In this document: piece by piece, positions 1 through 8,428 of the stretch
Layout of the letters: the number at the start of each line of letters is the position of its first letter
Numbering within the stretch: position 1 is the first letter of the stretch
DNA from: Mycobacterium rhizamassiliense
GTDB taxonomy: Bacteria > Actinomycetota > Actinomycetes > Mycobacteriales > Mycobacteriaceae
Direction of reading: 5' to 3'
DNA length: 64,000 bases
Assembly: GCF_900157375.1 (NCBI RefSeq)
Contig: NZ_LT721901.1
Span: forward strand, 1,261,605 to 1,325,604
Notes under the pieces: generated by a model
What the model was told of the DNA's origin: nothing
Databases searched by the model: none
The model's input: the letters and a program-made list of their open reading frames with translations, nothing else
Position numbers and translations under genes: made by a program

Positions 1-617
1 CCGATGCGCCCGAACATGGCCGTGGCCGCCAGCCGGGTCTGGGTGGCCTCGTCGAGCATCGAGGTGGCGATCGGGCCGGGGAACACCGCGTTGACGCGAA
101 TGCCGGACGGGCCGAGCTCGGCGGCGGCGGCCTGGGTGAGGCCGCGCAGCGCCCACTTCGCCGAACCGTAGGCGCAGTGCTGCGGGAAGGGGCGGATCGC
201 CCCGGTGCTGCAGATGTTGACGATCGACGCGTGCTCGGCCGACCGCAGGTGATCGAGGCAGGCGCGCATGCCGAGGAAGACGCCCAAACAGTTGACCCGC
301 CAGGAGTTTTCGAATGCCTCGGCCGTTTCGTCGGCGAGCGACGTTCGGTGCAGCACGCCCGCGTTGTTGACCAGCGTGCTCAGCGACCCGAATCGATCCA
401 CCACCTGGCGCACCGTCGCGTCCCACTGCTCGGCGGATGTCACGTCGAGCCCGTATGCGATCACCCCCTCGTCGCCCAGATCGGCGGCCGCGGCGGCGGC
501 GTCGTCAGCGCGCAGGTCGCAGGCCGCTACGGAATACCCTTGCGCGCGAAGCCGTTTGGCGATGGCCCAGCCCTGCCCGCCGGCTGCGCCGGTCACCAGT
601 GCGACACGTTCGGTCAT
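1..617 (-). CDS. SDR-family oxidoreductase, C-terminus outside window
   Basis: NAD(P)-dependent short-chain dehydrogenase/reductase; 205 codons are visible and the C-terminus lies beyond base 1. The Rossmann glycine motif TGAAGGQG sits at about residues 9-16, NNAG near residue 90, and the catalytic YxxxK as AYGSAK near residue 150. The start ATG overlaps the stop of the upstream NTF2-like gene by one base (TGATG), so it is the most distal visible gene of a leftward, translationally coupled operon. It probably oxidises a hydroxyl or reduces a keto intermediate of the pathway encoded here; the substrate is unknown. Family is certain, role is inference. Confidence 0.9.
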   Translation of the reverse strand, partial: MTERVALVTGAAGGQGWAIAKRLRAQGYSVAACDLRADDAAAAAADLGDEGVIAYGLDVTSAEQWDATVRQVVDRFGSLSTLVNNAGVLHRTSLADETAEAFENSWRVNCLGVFLGMRACLDHLRSAEHASIVNICSTGAIRPFPQHCAYGSAKWALRGLTQAAAAELGPSGIRVNAVFPGPIATSMLDEATQTRLAATAMFGRI

Positions 618-1024
618 CAGGACGCCTCCTCCGGGCTGTCGGACAGGCCATGGCTGGTGATGAATTGGCAGCGCCGCCGCCGGAAACGCCACCGCTGGCC
701 GTCACGCGTCAGGTCGTCGTCGTACAGCGCCGGCCGCAGCACCAGATCGCCGGCGCGGACGAACAGGACCTGCGAACGGGCCGTCGCGGTGTCGCCGCGG
801 ACGTCGATGCGGGAGACTCCGGTCAGGTGCAGCCCGTGCGGGGAGTCGGCGAACATCTGGCGAACGGCTTCCGGCCCGCTGAAAGACCGCCCGTACACCA
901 GGAATTCGCCGTCGGCGGTGAACAATTGCACGCACGCGTCGATGTCCCTGGCGTCCAGTGCCAGCGCGTAGCCGGCGATCAGCTCGCGGATGGCGGCGTG
1001 ATCGGTGGGATTGCCGTCGCTCAC
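617..1024 (-). CDS. NTF2/SnoaL-like protein
   Basis: A 135-residue SnoaL-like protein of the NTF2 fold (cone-shaped alpha+beta barrel). Typical features are an N-terminal helical stretch AAIRELIAGYALALDARD, then LFTADGEFLVYG, then strands with FVRAGDLVLRPALYDDDLTRDGQRWRF. Family members act as small dehydratases, isomerases or cyclases, or only bind ligands; no catalytic pair can be assigned from sequence. It overlaps the aldolase gene upstream by 4 bp and the SDR gene downstream by 1 bp, which places it firmly in the operon. Confidence 0.8.
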   Translation of the reverse strand: MSDGNPTDHAAIRELIAGYALALDARDIDACVQLFTADGEFLVYGRSFSGPEAVRQMFADSPHGLHLTGVSRIDVRGDTATARSQVLFVRAGDLVLRPALYDDDLTRDGQRWRFRRRRCQFITSHGLSDSPEEAS

Positions 1025-1764
1025 TGGCCGGTGGCCTCTCGCAGATGCTCCGCCGCGCCGCGGCGCAGGGCCTGCGACTCGGCCGCCAGGGTGATCAGCT
1101 GAAACCCGAGCTGCGCCATGGCATTACCGGTCTTGCCGTCGTTGGCGTGGATCCCGGTGATCAGCCCGGCGGCCGTCGCGGTGCCATGGATCCGCTTGAT
1201 CGCGTCCAGCACGTCGGGCTGTTTCGTCGATCCGACCGGGCCGAATCCCAGCGAGATGGCCAGATCGGCGGGGCCGACATAGATTCCGGTCAGGCCGTCC
1301 ACCGCGCAGATCTCGTCGAGATTGGTCAGCGCCGCGGCCGTTTCGATCATCGCGAACACGCTCACCCGTTCCTCGTGAGCGGCGGGGTCGAGCCCCAGGC
1401 TGGGGCTCAGCGGGCCGAAGCTGCGGATGCCCGCAGGCGCATACCGGGTGGCGGCCACCGCCGCCGCGGCCTGGTCGGCCGATTCGATCATCGCGATGAA
1501 CACGGCGTCGGCCCCGGCGTCGAGCACCCGGCCGATCGGCGCCGCGTCGGCGTTGGGCAGCCGCACCGCGGTCGCGATCGGAACGTGTTCGAGGCGCCGC
1601 AGCATGCCGGCGATGTCGGCGTCGTCGAGATACCCGTGCTGGGCGTCGAAGCCCACGTAGTCGTAACCCGCGCGGGCGAATTCCTCCGGCCCGATCGCGG
1701 TGGGCCCGGTGATCCAGCCGCCCCAGATCGGCGGCTTTTCCAGCGCCTGGGCGAAGGTGTTCAC
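1021..1764 (-). CDS. HpcH/HpaI-type aldolase
   Basis: Class II, metal-dependent aldolase of the HpcH/HpaI (2,4-dihydroxyhept-2-ene-1,7-dioate aldolase / citrate lyase beta) superfamily, 247 residues, the normal length. The signature is present: DAQHGYLDD (usually DxEHG), AVRLPN, VFIAMIES (metal-binding Glu), and GIYVGPADLAISLG. Such enzymes cleave a 4-hydroxy-2-keto acid to pyruvate and an aldehyde. In this operon it is the only obvious C-C cleaving enzyme, so it may carry out the chain- or ring-fragment cleavage step. Overlaps both neighbours by 4 bp. Confidence 0.88.
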   Translation of the reverse strand: MNTFAQALEKPPIWGGWITGPTAIGPEEFARAGYDYVGFDAQHGYLDDADIAGMLRRLEHVPIATAVRLPNADAAPIGRVLDAGADAVFIAMIESADQAAAAVAATRYAPAGIRSFGPLSPSLGLDPAAHEERVSVFAMIETAAALTNLDEICAVDGLTGIYVGPADLAISLGFGPVGSTKQPDVLDAIKRIHGTATAAGLITGIHANDGKTGNAMAQLGFQLITLAAESQALRRGAAEHLREATGQ

Positions 1765-2735
1765 TGCGCGATCGCAATCTTCACGCGCCCGGGCACCGGG
1801 CGGCAGGCCAGGTCGAACGCACCCTGCACGTCGTCGACGGCGAAGGTGTGGGTCAGGTACGTGCCAAGCAGCTCGGGGTGCTCGCCGGCGAACTTGCCGG
1901 CCAGCTCCAGCATCCGGCGGCGATCAAGTGTCACACCGGATTTCAGCGTCAGGTTGTTGCGCAGCATGAGGCGCATGCTGATCGGGTAGGCCTCGTCGTC
2001 GGCCACGCCGAAGTAGAAGACGGTGCCGCCGAACGCGGTCGCCTCGATGGCGTGGCCCAGCGTGGCGACCTGATGACCGACGGCCTCGATCACGATGTCG
2101 GCCCGGTCGGCGGCCGCGAGTTGACTCACCCAGCGGTCGCTGGTGGCGCGCACCGGGTCGTCGACGCCGAATGCCGTTGCGAGGCTTGCGCGGTCGACAG
2201 GGTCGACGCCGGTGACGCGGCGGGCGCCGGCGGCCTTGGCGACGTAGGCGAACAGCAGCCCGATCGATCCCTGCCCGATGATCGCGACGTGCCGACCGGC
2301 CAGGTCCGGCAGCTGCTCGCAGGCATACAGGACGCACGCCAGCGGCTGCAGGCCGACCGCCTGCGCCGGGGTAAGCGTCGGGTCGTAGGGCGCCAGCCCG
2401 TTGCCGTCGCTGATCACCTTTTCCATCAGCCCGTCGAATCCGGAGGCCCAGCCCACTACCAGGTCGCCGGCCCGGTGTTCGGGGTGCCGGCTGGCGACCA
2501 CCTCGCCGGCCACCTCGTGCACCGGGAAGCCGTCCTTCTCCGCGGCGCTGCGGCCGTCGTCGCCCGGCAGCCTGCCCTTCGCCCCGCGGAATGCGGGCAT
2601 GTCGCTGCCGCAGACGCCGGCGGCCAGGAAGCGCAGCAGCACTTGGCCATCGACGAGGTCGTCCGGCGTCTTGTCAGCGATCGACGTGCGCTCGAACTGA
2701 TACGGGGCAACGAGCCGATAGGACCACACCGTCAC
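1761..2735 (-). CDS. Zinc-type alcohol dehydrogenase
   Basis: Medium-chain dehydrogenase/reductase of 324 residues. AAGVCGSD carries the catalytic-zinc Cys and PVHEVAGEV the zinc His-Glu pair; the usual GHE glycine is Val. The structural-zinc four-Cys lobe is absent. The NAD(P)-binding motif is IIGQGSIG. The GTG start at 2735 is chosen because it overlaps the upstream P450 stop as GTGA; the long upstream extension of this frame lies inside the P450 gene. It probably oxidises the alcohol made by the neighbouring P450, an inference from position only. Confidence 0.85.
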   Translation of the reverse strand: MTVWSYRLVAPYQFERTSIADKTPDDLVDGQVLLRFLAAGVCGSDMPAFRGAKGRLPGDDGRSAAEKDGFPVHEVAGEVVASRHPEHRAGDLVVGWASGFDGLMEKVISDGNGLAPYDPTLTPAQAVGLQPLACVLYACEQLPDLAGRHVAIIGQGSIGLLFAYVAKAAGARRVTGVDPVDRASLATAFGVDDPVRATSDRWVSQLAAADRADIVIEAVGHQVATLGHAIEATAFGGTVFYFGVADDEAYPISMRLMLRNNLTLKSGVTLDRRRMLELAGKFAGEHPELLGTYLTHTFAVDDVQGAFDLACRPVPGRVKIAIAQ

Positions 2736-3943
2736 ACCTCCACCGGGATATTGTTCCATCCCCACTGGAAGCTGGACGGCAGCCGGGTGGCGGCGTCGGC
2801 CTGGATCGCGTAGTCCGGCACGCGGCGCAGCCATTCGGTAAGCAGCACATCGACTTCGAGGCGGGCCAGGTGGTAGCCGATGCAGAAGTGCTGGCCGCGA
2901 CCGAACACCAGCGTGCGGTGGATCTCTCGGTTCCAGATGAACTCGTCGGGATCCGGATACTCCCGTTCGTCGCGGTTGGCCGACGCCAGCAGGCTGATGA
3001 TGCGCTGCCCTGGCTGAATTGTCCTGCCGTGGATGGTGTACGGCTTGCGGGCCGTTCGGGCGAACCATTGCGCCGGCGCGCAATAGCGCAGCATCTCCTC
3101 GCGCGCGACGGGGATGTTCGCCGCCGGATCGGAGCGCACCTGCGCCAACTGGTCGGGCCGCTGGCTGAGCTCCCACAGCCCGTGCGCGACGATCTTGGGC
3201 ACCGTCTCGGTGCCGCCGATGAAGATGCACAGCATCTGGGTGGCGGCCTCGAGGTCGGACAGCGCGCTGCCGTCGGGCAGGCGGTAGCCCAGCAGTCCGT
3301 CGACGACGGGCAGCGGGTCCCCGGACGCGTCGGCCCTGCGGCGCTCGACGACCGGCTTGAGGAACTCGAGGTAGTTGGGCCGGTTCTGCGCGGTGTCGAC
3401 GCCCTCGCCGGGTTGGGCCAGGCTGCCCGCGTTGACGGCGGCCAGCACCTGCGGCGCGAGATCCGTTGGCAGTCCTAGTAAATCGCACACCATCGAGGCC
3501 GCCACGATCCCGCCGTACTCCTGGGTGAGGTCGAACGATCCCTGGGGCAGCAACAGGTCGAGCCGTTCGTTGGCCAGCTCGCGGATCCGGTCGGCCAGGG
3601 CGACGACCGACCTCGGCCGCAGCGGCGCCGAATGCGCGCGCCGGATCTCGCCGTAGAGGTCGGCGTCGAACACCGCGTGGAACGGCATCGGATGCAGCGG
3701 CGGATCGTCGAGCGGCCCGGTGTTGTGCTTGGCCAGCACCGAGGCCGCGGGCAGCGTTCCCTCCGTCGCGACGAAGGTGCCGTCGTTGACCTCGAGCACC
3801 TGCCAGATGTCCTCAAAACGCGAGAGCGCGAACGTATCCCATTGCGGCATGTAGTACAGCGGATGCTGATCGCGGAGTGTCTTGTAGTAGGGCAGCGGGT
3901 CTGCCATCACCCGCGGGTCGAACGGGTCGTAGGCGAAGCTCAT
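2732..3943 (-). CDS. Cytochrome P450
   Basis: Bacterial soluble P450 of 403 residues, full length. The I-helix oxygen-activation motif is IGGTET (usual form A/GGxET), the K-helix ExxR is EEMLR, and the heme-Cys loop is FGRGQHFCIG. The ATG at 3943 overlaps the stop of the NIPSNAP-like gene (ATGA) and fits the family N-terminus (AYDPFDPRVMADPLPYYKTLRDQHP). It needs a ferredoxin and reductase, and none is encoded next to it. It is followed at once by the alcohol dehydrogenase and is the likely entry hydroxylase of the pathway. I cannot assign a CYP family number. Confidence 0.9.
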   Translation of the reverse strand: MSFAYDPFDPRVMADPLPYYKTLRDQHPLYYMPQWDTFALSRFEDIWQVLEVNDGTFVATEGTLPAASVLAKHNTGPLDDPPLHPMPFHAVFDADLYGEIRRAHSAPLRPRSVVALADRIRELANERLDLLLPQGSFDLTQEYGGIVAASMVCDLLGLPTDLAPQVLAAVNAGSLAQPGEGVDTAQNRPNYLEFLKPVVERRRADASGDPLPVVDGLLGYRLPDGSALSDLEAATQMLCIFIGGTETVPKIVAHGLWELSQRPDQLAQVRSDPAANIPVAREEMLRYCAPAQWFARTARKPYTIHGRTIQPGQRIISLLASANRDEREYPDPDEFIWNREIHRTLVFGRGQHFCIGYHLARLEVDVLLTEWLRRVPDYAIQADAATRLPSSFQWGWNNIPVEV

Positions 3944-4644
3944 TGCAGCGGAGACGGCGGTAGGGCCTGCAGAATCGAGTCTTCCCAGCCGTCGCGCAGC
4001 GCCGGCGCCACGCTCATCCAGGTCACGATCTCGGCGGGTGGGCTGTCCTTCCACGACGGGTAGTGGTTGGCGAAGCATTCCCAACCGCCGTCCAGGGCCC
4101 AGTAGTGGATGACCTCGTTGAAGCGGAAGGTCGTGGTGAACGAACCCAGCCAGCGCTTGCCGGTGCGCTCCGACCACGGGACGTAGAGCCGTTCGAGCTC
4201 GCGGATGTAATCGTCCTGGCGCCCCGGCTTGGTCTGCATGATCTCCTGAATTACCAGCGGCGCAGTGAAATTGGCCTCGCGCAGCTGAGCCAGCGGCTTG
4301 TTACTCGGCCCTGGGTACATGATGCGACCCTCCCCCGAGGCGCCGATGTCGGCCAGAAATGCCGACCACTTTCCGGCCGCGGCCTCGTGACTGCCGCCGC
4401 GGTTCTGGGCGGCACCGATGCGGGCGTAGTCGGCGAACCCGTCGATTTCCCAGATGACCGTCACCTGTGGCCAGTGGCCGTTGTACGCGGTGGACTCCCA
4501 GATCGCGAACAACCGCGCACCGAGCTCGTCCATCATCGGCTGGTAGGTGTCGGTGAAGACCTCTGTGAAGCGGTCGCTTCGGCCGGATCCCAGCGAGATC
4601 GTCTCGTGCAGGTAGAGCAGTGTGTGGCCGTAGTACTTCTTCAT
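3940..4644 (-). CDS. NIPSNAP-like dimeric alpha/beta-barrel protein
   Basis: A 234-residue protein that reads as two ferredoxin-like halves: the first about residues 5-110 (YLHETISLGSGRSDRFTEVF..., VIWEIDGFADYARI), the second about 125-225 (VIQEIMQTKPGRQDDYIREL..., VIHYWALDGGWECFANHY). This resembles NIPSNAP/EthD-type dimeric barrels, which often assist P450 or ring-modifying pathways without a known reaction. Overlaps the P450 by 4 bp and follows the upstream hypothetical gene by 4 bp. Family call is moderate; function unknown. Confidence 0.65.
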   Translation of the reverse strand: MKKYYGHTLLYLHETISLGSGRSDRFTEVFTDTYQPMMDELGARLFAIWESTAYNGHWPQVTVIWEIDGFADYARIGAAQNRGGSHEAAAGKWSAFLADIGASGEGRIMYPGPSNKPLAQLREANFTAPLVIQEIMQTKPGRQDDYIRELERLYVPWSERTGKRWLGSFTTTFRFNEVIHYWALDGGWECFANHYPSWKDSPPAEIVTWMSVAPALRDGWEDSILQALPPSPLQ

Positions 4645-4648
4645 CGCG

Positions 4649-5221
4649 TCAGGTGAGCCGGATCAGTTCAGAGTCGCCGTGCGTACGAGTCGGGTCGCAC
4701 AGCAGCGTTTCGGTGAAACCGACGTCCCCGCAAGGCATTCCCGCGGCGGCCAGCGCCGCGCCCTTGAACCGGCGCGCCGCCCCGCTGAGCAGGTGCTGCG
4801 CCTTGGTCAGTCCGCGGTCCACGCCCAGCGGCCACCCTTGATGCGGCTGGCCCCACAGGGCGACCTCCGTCATGCGGTTGTCCAGGGCGTCGAGCACCTT
4901 GTCGCGCAGCCGCGCATCGACGCCGAACGCCGCGGCGCTGACCGCCAGCGTCTGGCTCGTCGAGTTCAGCGCGGCCGCGACGGACTCCGCTTCGTCGTCC
5001 ACCACCGAAACGCCGAGGATGCGCAGCGACCGGGTGTCGCGGTTGTTCGGCAACAGCACGGTCACCTCCCATCCGGCCATCACCCGGTCATACAGCCAGC
5101 CCCCCGCCGACTGCACGACGTCGACGGCGTCGGCCGCGATGACGTCCAGCCGATAACGCAAGCACACACCAGCGCTGACCCGTCCGCCGTCGCTGATGTC
5201 GATCGTTGGAGTGACCATCAC
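4649..5221 (-). CDS. Hypothetical protein, first gene of catabolic operon
   Basis: A 190-residue soluble protein I do not recognise. It has no signal peptide or membrane segment; a central stretch (GWEVTVLLPNNRDTRSLRILG) looks like an alpha/beta strand-turn region, and the middle is Ala-rich and helical. It is the first gene of the leftward operon that runs to the window edge, four bases before the NIPSNAP-like gene. A copy of the 27-bp cluster motif lies about 120 bp upstream of the start. An initiation codon at the second Met is equally possible. Confidence 0.7.
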   Translation of the reverse strand: MMVTPTIDISDGGRVSAGVCLRYRLDVIAADAVDVVQSAGGWLYDRVMAGWEVTVLLPNNRDTRSLRILGVSVVDDEAESVAAALNSTSQTLAVSAAAFGVDARLRDKVLDALDNRMTEVALWGQPHQGWPLGVDRGLTKAQHLLSGAARRFKGAALAAAGMPCGDVGFTETLLCDPTRTHGDSELIRLT

Positions 5222-5340
5222 ATCCGTTCCTCACCGCCCACGGTGTGCGTCGGGATCTGACGCACTGTCGGTGGGCGTTTTCGTCTTGGGCTGCGCCGCA
5301 TCGCGCGGCGCGACGCCGGCGACTCGACTCACCGGACAGC

Positions 5341-5367
5341 GTGACACTTCTGCCGAAATTTGTAAAG
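5341..5367. promoter_or_regulatory. Cluster operator motif, copy 1
   Basis: 27-bp sequence of the form gTGACACTT-N9-TTTGTAAAG. It lies in the 160-bp gap between the CoA-transferase stop and the start of the leftward operon. Its orientation is opposite to the transcription of the gene it precedes, which favours a protein-binding site over a core promoter. Identical spacing is seen in three other copies at 10275, 10868 and 12618. Confidence 0.6.
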
Positions 5368-5381
5368 GTCTGCCCGAGCGG

Positions 5382-6551
5382 TCAGGACCCGCGGCGCGCC
5401 TTCAGCTCGGCGCGGATTTCGTCGGTGTGCTGGCCCAGTTCCGGTGCCGCAGAACGCGGTGACCACGGGGTACCACCGAAATCGGCCGGTGTGGCCACCA
5501 TCGCGATGCTGGCCTGCTCGTCCGGGACGTCGACGATGCCACCCGCGGCGTGGAACTGCTCATCGGCGATGACGTCCTCCAGGGTGTTCACCGGCGACCA
5601 GAAGAAATCGGGCTCGGCCGCAAACGCCTGCGCCCATTCGTCGAGGGTGCGGGTGGCAAAGATGGCGTCCAGTTCGCCGATCAGCTCGACCGCGTTGACG
5701 TAGCGGGAGTAGGCGTCCGCGAACTTGGGGTCGTCGAGCCACTCCGGATGCCCGACGGCGCGGCACAGCGGTGGCCAGTGCCGGTCGACTTCGAGCCCGA
5801 CGATCCAGAACCGGCGGCCGTCGGCGGTCGCGTAATTGTTCATGCACGGGTTGGCCATCGTCTCGCGTTGGCCGATCGCGATGGTCTGGCCGGCCAGCAG
5901 GTAGGTGTTGAGATCGAAGCTCACCGTGTAGGCGCCCTGCCGGTACAGCGACGTGCTGACCAGTTGGCCGGTCCCGGTGCGGTGGCGGGCCAGCAGCGCC
6001 GCACAGATCGCGGCGGCCAGGGTCATGCCCGCCGAATGGTCGCCCATGCCGCCGCGCTGAAAGGGCGGCGTCTGCCCCGGCCGGGTGAGCAGGCTGGCCA
6101 CCCCGGCGCGCGCCCAGAAGGCCGCGACGTCGTAGGCGGCCCGGTCCGCGTCGGGACCACCCTGGCCGTAACCGGTGATCAGCCCGTACACCAAGCGCGG
6201 GTTGCGCGCCGCCAGCGACTCGAAGTCGAAACCGAGCCGTTCCAGCGCGCCGGGACGCACGTTCGTGACGAAAACGTCTGCGTCGGAGATCAATTCGAAG
6301 GCGGTCTCGCGATCGTCGTCGTCCGTGAGGTCCAAGACGATGCTGCGCTTGGAGCGGTTGTCCATCTCGAAGGGCGGGTTGACGCCTTGGTCGAGCCCCA
6401 TGATCCGGCCGAACGTGCGCGCCGGGTCGCCGGTGGGCGGTTCGATCTTGACGACGTCGGCGCCCCAGTCGGCCAGGATGCCGGCCGCCGCGGGGCCGGC
6501 CACCCAGACTCCGAGCTCGACGACTTTGATGCCCTCCACCGGTCCGGCCAT
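5382..6551 (-). CDS. CaiB/BaiF-family CoA-transferase
   Basis: Class III CoA-transferase of 389 residues. Typical N-terminus VEGIKVVELGVWVAGPAAAGILADWGADVVKIE; further marks are DNRSKRSIVLDL, YGLITGYGQGGP and an AAYD segment that would carry the catalytic Asp forming the acyl-CoA anhydride. It transfers CoA from one acyl-CoA to a free carboxylate, so it likely activates the acid substrate for beta-oxidation. Start ATG at 6551 follows the family N-terminus; upstream residues in this frame are spurious. Transcribed towards the P450 operon but separated from it by 160 bp containing a cluster motif. Confidence 0.9.
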   Translation of the reverse strand: MAGPVEGIKVVELGVWVAGPAAAGILADWGADVVKIEPPTGDPARTFGRIMGLDQGVNPPFEMDNRSKRSIVLDLTDDDDRETAFELISDADVFVTNVRPGALERLGFDFESLAARNPRLVYGLITGYGQGGPDADRAAYDVAAFWARAGVASLLTRPGQTPPFQRGGMGDHSAGMTLAAAICAALLARHRTGTGQLVSTSLYRQGAYTVSFDLNTYLLAGQTIAIGQRETMANPCMNNYATADGRRFWIVGLEVDRHWPPLCRAVGHPEWLDDPKFADAYSRYVNAVELIGELDAIFATRTLDEWAQAFAAEPDFFWSPVNTLEDVIADEQFHAAGGIVDVPDEQASIAMVATPADFGGTPWSPRSAAPELGQHTDEIRAELKARRGS

Positions 6552-6608
6552 GGCTAAGTTCCTACACCCAGCATGTTGCGGCGGCGTCTGGGGGCATACA
6601 AAGGTGTG

Positions 6609-7271
6609 GTGACTCTGGTAGCAGGACGCGGGCCGCTGTCCACCGACCCGGCCGGGCGGTTCGCTCCCCCGATACCCGCGGGCGCCGTCTACATCGAGCC
6701 GCATCCCCGCCGCGTCCAGGCGGTGCTGGGCGGCCGCATCGTGATCGACACCGAGGGTGCCCTGCTGGTGCACCGGCAGGGCCACCCGCTCAGCTACGCC
6801 TTCCCGGCCGACACGGTCGGCGGCCTGCCGTCCGAGCCCGAGCCGGAGGCACCCGGCTTCGTCCACGTCGCGTGGGACGCCGTCGACACCTGGCTGGAAG
6901 AAGGCCGCGAGCTCGTCCACTACCCGCCGAACCCGTACCACCGGATCGACTGCCGGCCGACCAGGCGGCGGCTGCGCGTCAGCGTCGCGGGCACCAAACT
7001 GGTCGACACCGACGACACGGTGATCGTGTTCGAGACCGCGCTCGCGCCCCGGCTCTACGTCGACCCGGCGCTGGTGCGCACCGACCTGTTGCGCCGCTCG
7101 GAGACGTCGAGCTACTGCAACTACAAGGGTTTCGCGACGTACTGGTCCGCCGGCGAGGTTGACGACGTCGCATGGAGCTACCCCGACCCGCCGCCGGAAA
7201 GCCTTCCCATCAAAGGGTTTCTGAGCTTTGATGCCGCCCGCGCCGACGTGACGGCGGAGCTGCCCGGCTAG
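6609..7271 (+). CDS. DUF427 protein
   Basis: A 220-residue DUF427 protein. Members have a small beta-rich fold often found near lipid and redox genes, with no established activity. The C-terminal half carries the characteristic YCNYKGFATYWS block and DVAWSYPDPPPE; the N-terminal half (AVYIEPHPRRVQAVLGGRIVIDT) looks like a divergent second copy, so this is a double-domain version compared with the 125-residue single-domain gene at 39173. A GTG at 6609 gives the likely start; GTG 6606 or ATG 6573 are alternatives. It is divergent from the CoA-transferase and its end overlaps the acyl-CoA dehydrogenase end. Confidence 0.8.
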   Translation: MTLVAGRGPLSTDPAGRFAPPIPAGAVYIEPHPRRVQAVLGGRIVIDTEGALLVHRQGHPLSYAFPADTVGGLPSEPEPEAPGFVHVAWDAVDTWLEEGRELVHYPPNPYHRIDCRPTRRRLRVSVAGTKLVDTDDTVIVFETALAPRLYVDPALVRTDLLRRSETSSYCNYKGFATYWSAGEVDDVAWSYPDPPPESLPIKGFLSFDAARADVTAELPG

Positions 7272-8428
7272 GCGCCGTAGCTGGGACGCCCGAGCTTGAG
7301 CTCGTGCTGGGCGATCATGTTGCGGAACACTTCCAGGCTGCCGCCGTAGATTCCGGCGGGCACCGCGTGCCGGAAGATGAACTCGATGGCGCCATTATCG
7401 GCGAAGTCGGCCGAACCCGTTGTGTCGGTGGGCAATGCGGACGCCGCGCCCAGCAGGTCCATCAGCTCCGGCGAGACCTCACGCATGGTCTGGATCAGCG
7501 CGACGCGCCCGTACATCCCGGGGGTCGACAGCGCCGCCTCGATGCGGGCCATGCTGCGCCCCAGCCGGTAGCGCACCGAGTCGTCGGCCGTTTGCGCCAC
7601 CGCCGCCGCGACCCCGTCGGCGGCCTCGGCCATCAGGTGGCCGTGCTCGGACATCATCGAAATGTTCTGCAGCCCATGGTCTACGGCCTCGGTGATGCCG
7701 TGTTCGGCGTCGAGGGCGAACCGCATCACCGTCCAGCCGCCGTTGACCTCACCGATCCGGTACCGGTCGTCGACGCGGACGTCGCTGTAATACACGATGT
7801 TGGTGCGGTCGCCGTCGAGCGTGCGGATGCCCTGAATCTCGATGCCCGGTGAATCCAGCGGCACCAGGAACATGGTCAGGTTCCTGTGTTTACGGCCCTG
7901 CGGATCGGTGTTGGTGAGCAGGAACACGTACTTGGCGTTCTGCGCGTTGGAGGTGAACATCTTGGAGCCATTGATAACCCAGCCGTCGCCGTCGCGCACG
8001 GCGCGGGTCTTGCAGGTGGCGACGTCCGAGCCGCCCTCGGGCTCGGTGTAGCCCAGGCACAGCCGGATCTCGCCGGAGAGCACTCCCGGCAGCACCGCGT
8101 CGACGAGCTCCGGCGCGCCGAACTGCTGCATCAACCGGGCGACGACGCCCGTGGTACCCCAGTGAAACCACGGGGCGTGGGCGCGGCCGATCTCCAGGTG
8201 AAAGATCCGCCGTTGCACCGGATCGAATCCGCCTTCGGACTCCTGCTTCCAGTCCGACGTCAGATACCCCGCCTCGCCCAACGCCAAATGCAATGGCTCG
8301 CTGAAGTTTTCACCGGTCTCGCGATCGATTCGCCGCACTTCGTCGGTGACGTGCTCGCCGATGAACTCCCGGAACTGGTCGTAAAATTCCTGGTCCTCTG
8401 GCGAGAGCTCGACGCGGGAGAAGTCCAT
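7268..8428 (-). CDS. Acyl-CoA dehydrogenase
   Basis: FAD-dependent acyl-CoA dehydrogenase of 386 residues. It has LGYTEPEGGSDVATCKTRAVRDGDGWVINGSKMFTS cores (FAD/substrate loop), RIGEVNGGWTVM in the middle domain, and IYGGSLEVFRNMIAQHELKLGRP at the C-terminus. It introduces a double bond into an acyl-CoA. The start ATG overlaps the stop of the LLM gene by one base, so the two are co-translated with the thioesterase upstream. The YGG where some family members have YEG means the catalytic base should be looked for elsewhere in the fold. Substrate unknown. Confidence 0.88.
   Translation of the reverse strand: MDFSRVELSPEDQEFYDQFREFIGEHVTDEVRRIDRETGENFSEPLHLALGEAGYLTSDWKQESEGGFDPVQRRIFHLEIGRAHAPWFHWGTTGVVARLMQQFGAPELVDAVLPGVLSGEIRLCLGYTEPEGGSDVATCKTRAVRDGDGWVINGSKMFTSNAQNAKYVFLLTNTDPQGRKHRNLTMFLVPLDSPGIEIQGIRTLDGDRTNIVYYSDVRVDDRYRIGEVNGGWTVMRFALDAEHGITEAVDHGLQNISMMSEHGHLMAEAADGVAAAVAQTADDSVRYRLGRSMARIEAALSTPGMYGRVALIQTMREVSPELMDLLGAASALPTDTTGSADFADNGAIEFIFRHAVPAGIYGGSLEVFRNMIAQHELKLGRPSYGA

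Noticed and set aside
1761..3488. A 575-codon leftward frame spanning the alcohol dehydrogenase and part of the P450
   Set aside because: The N-terminal 250 codons are the P450 gene read in another frame; the GTG at 2735 overlapping the P450 stop explains the real gene.
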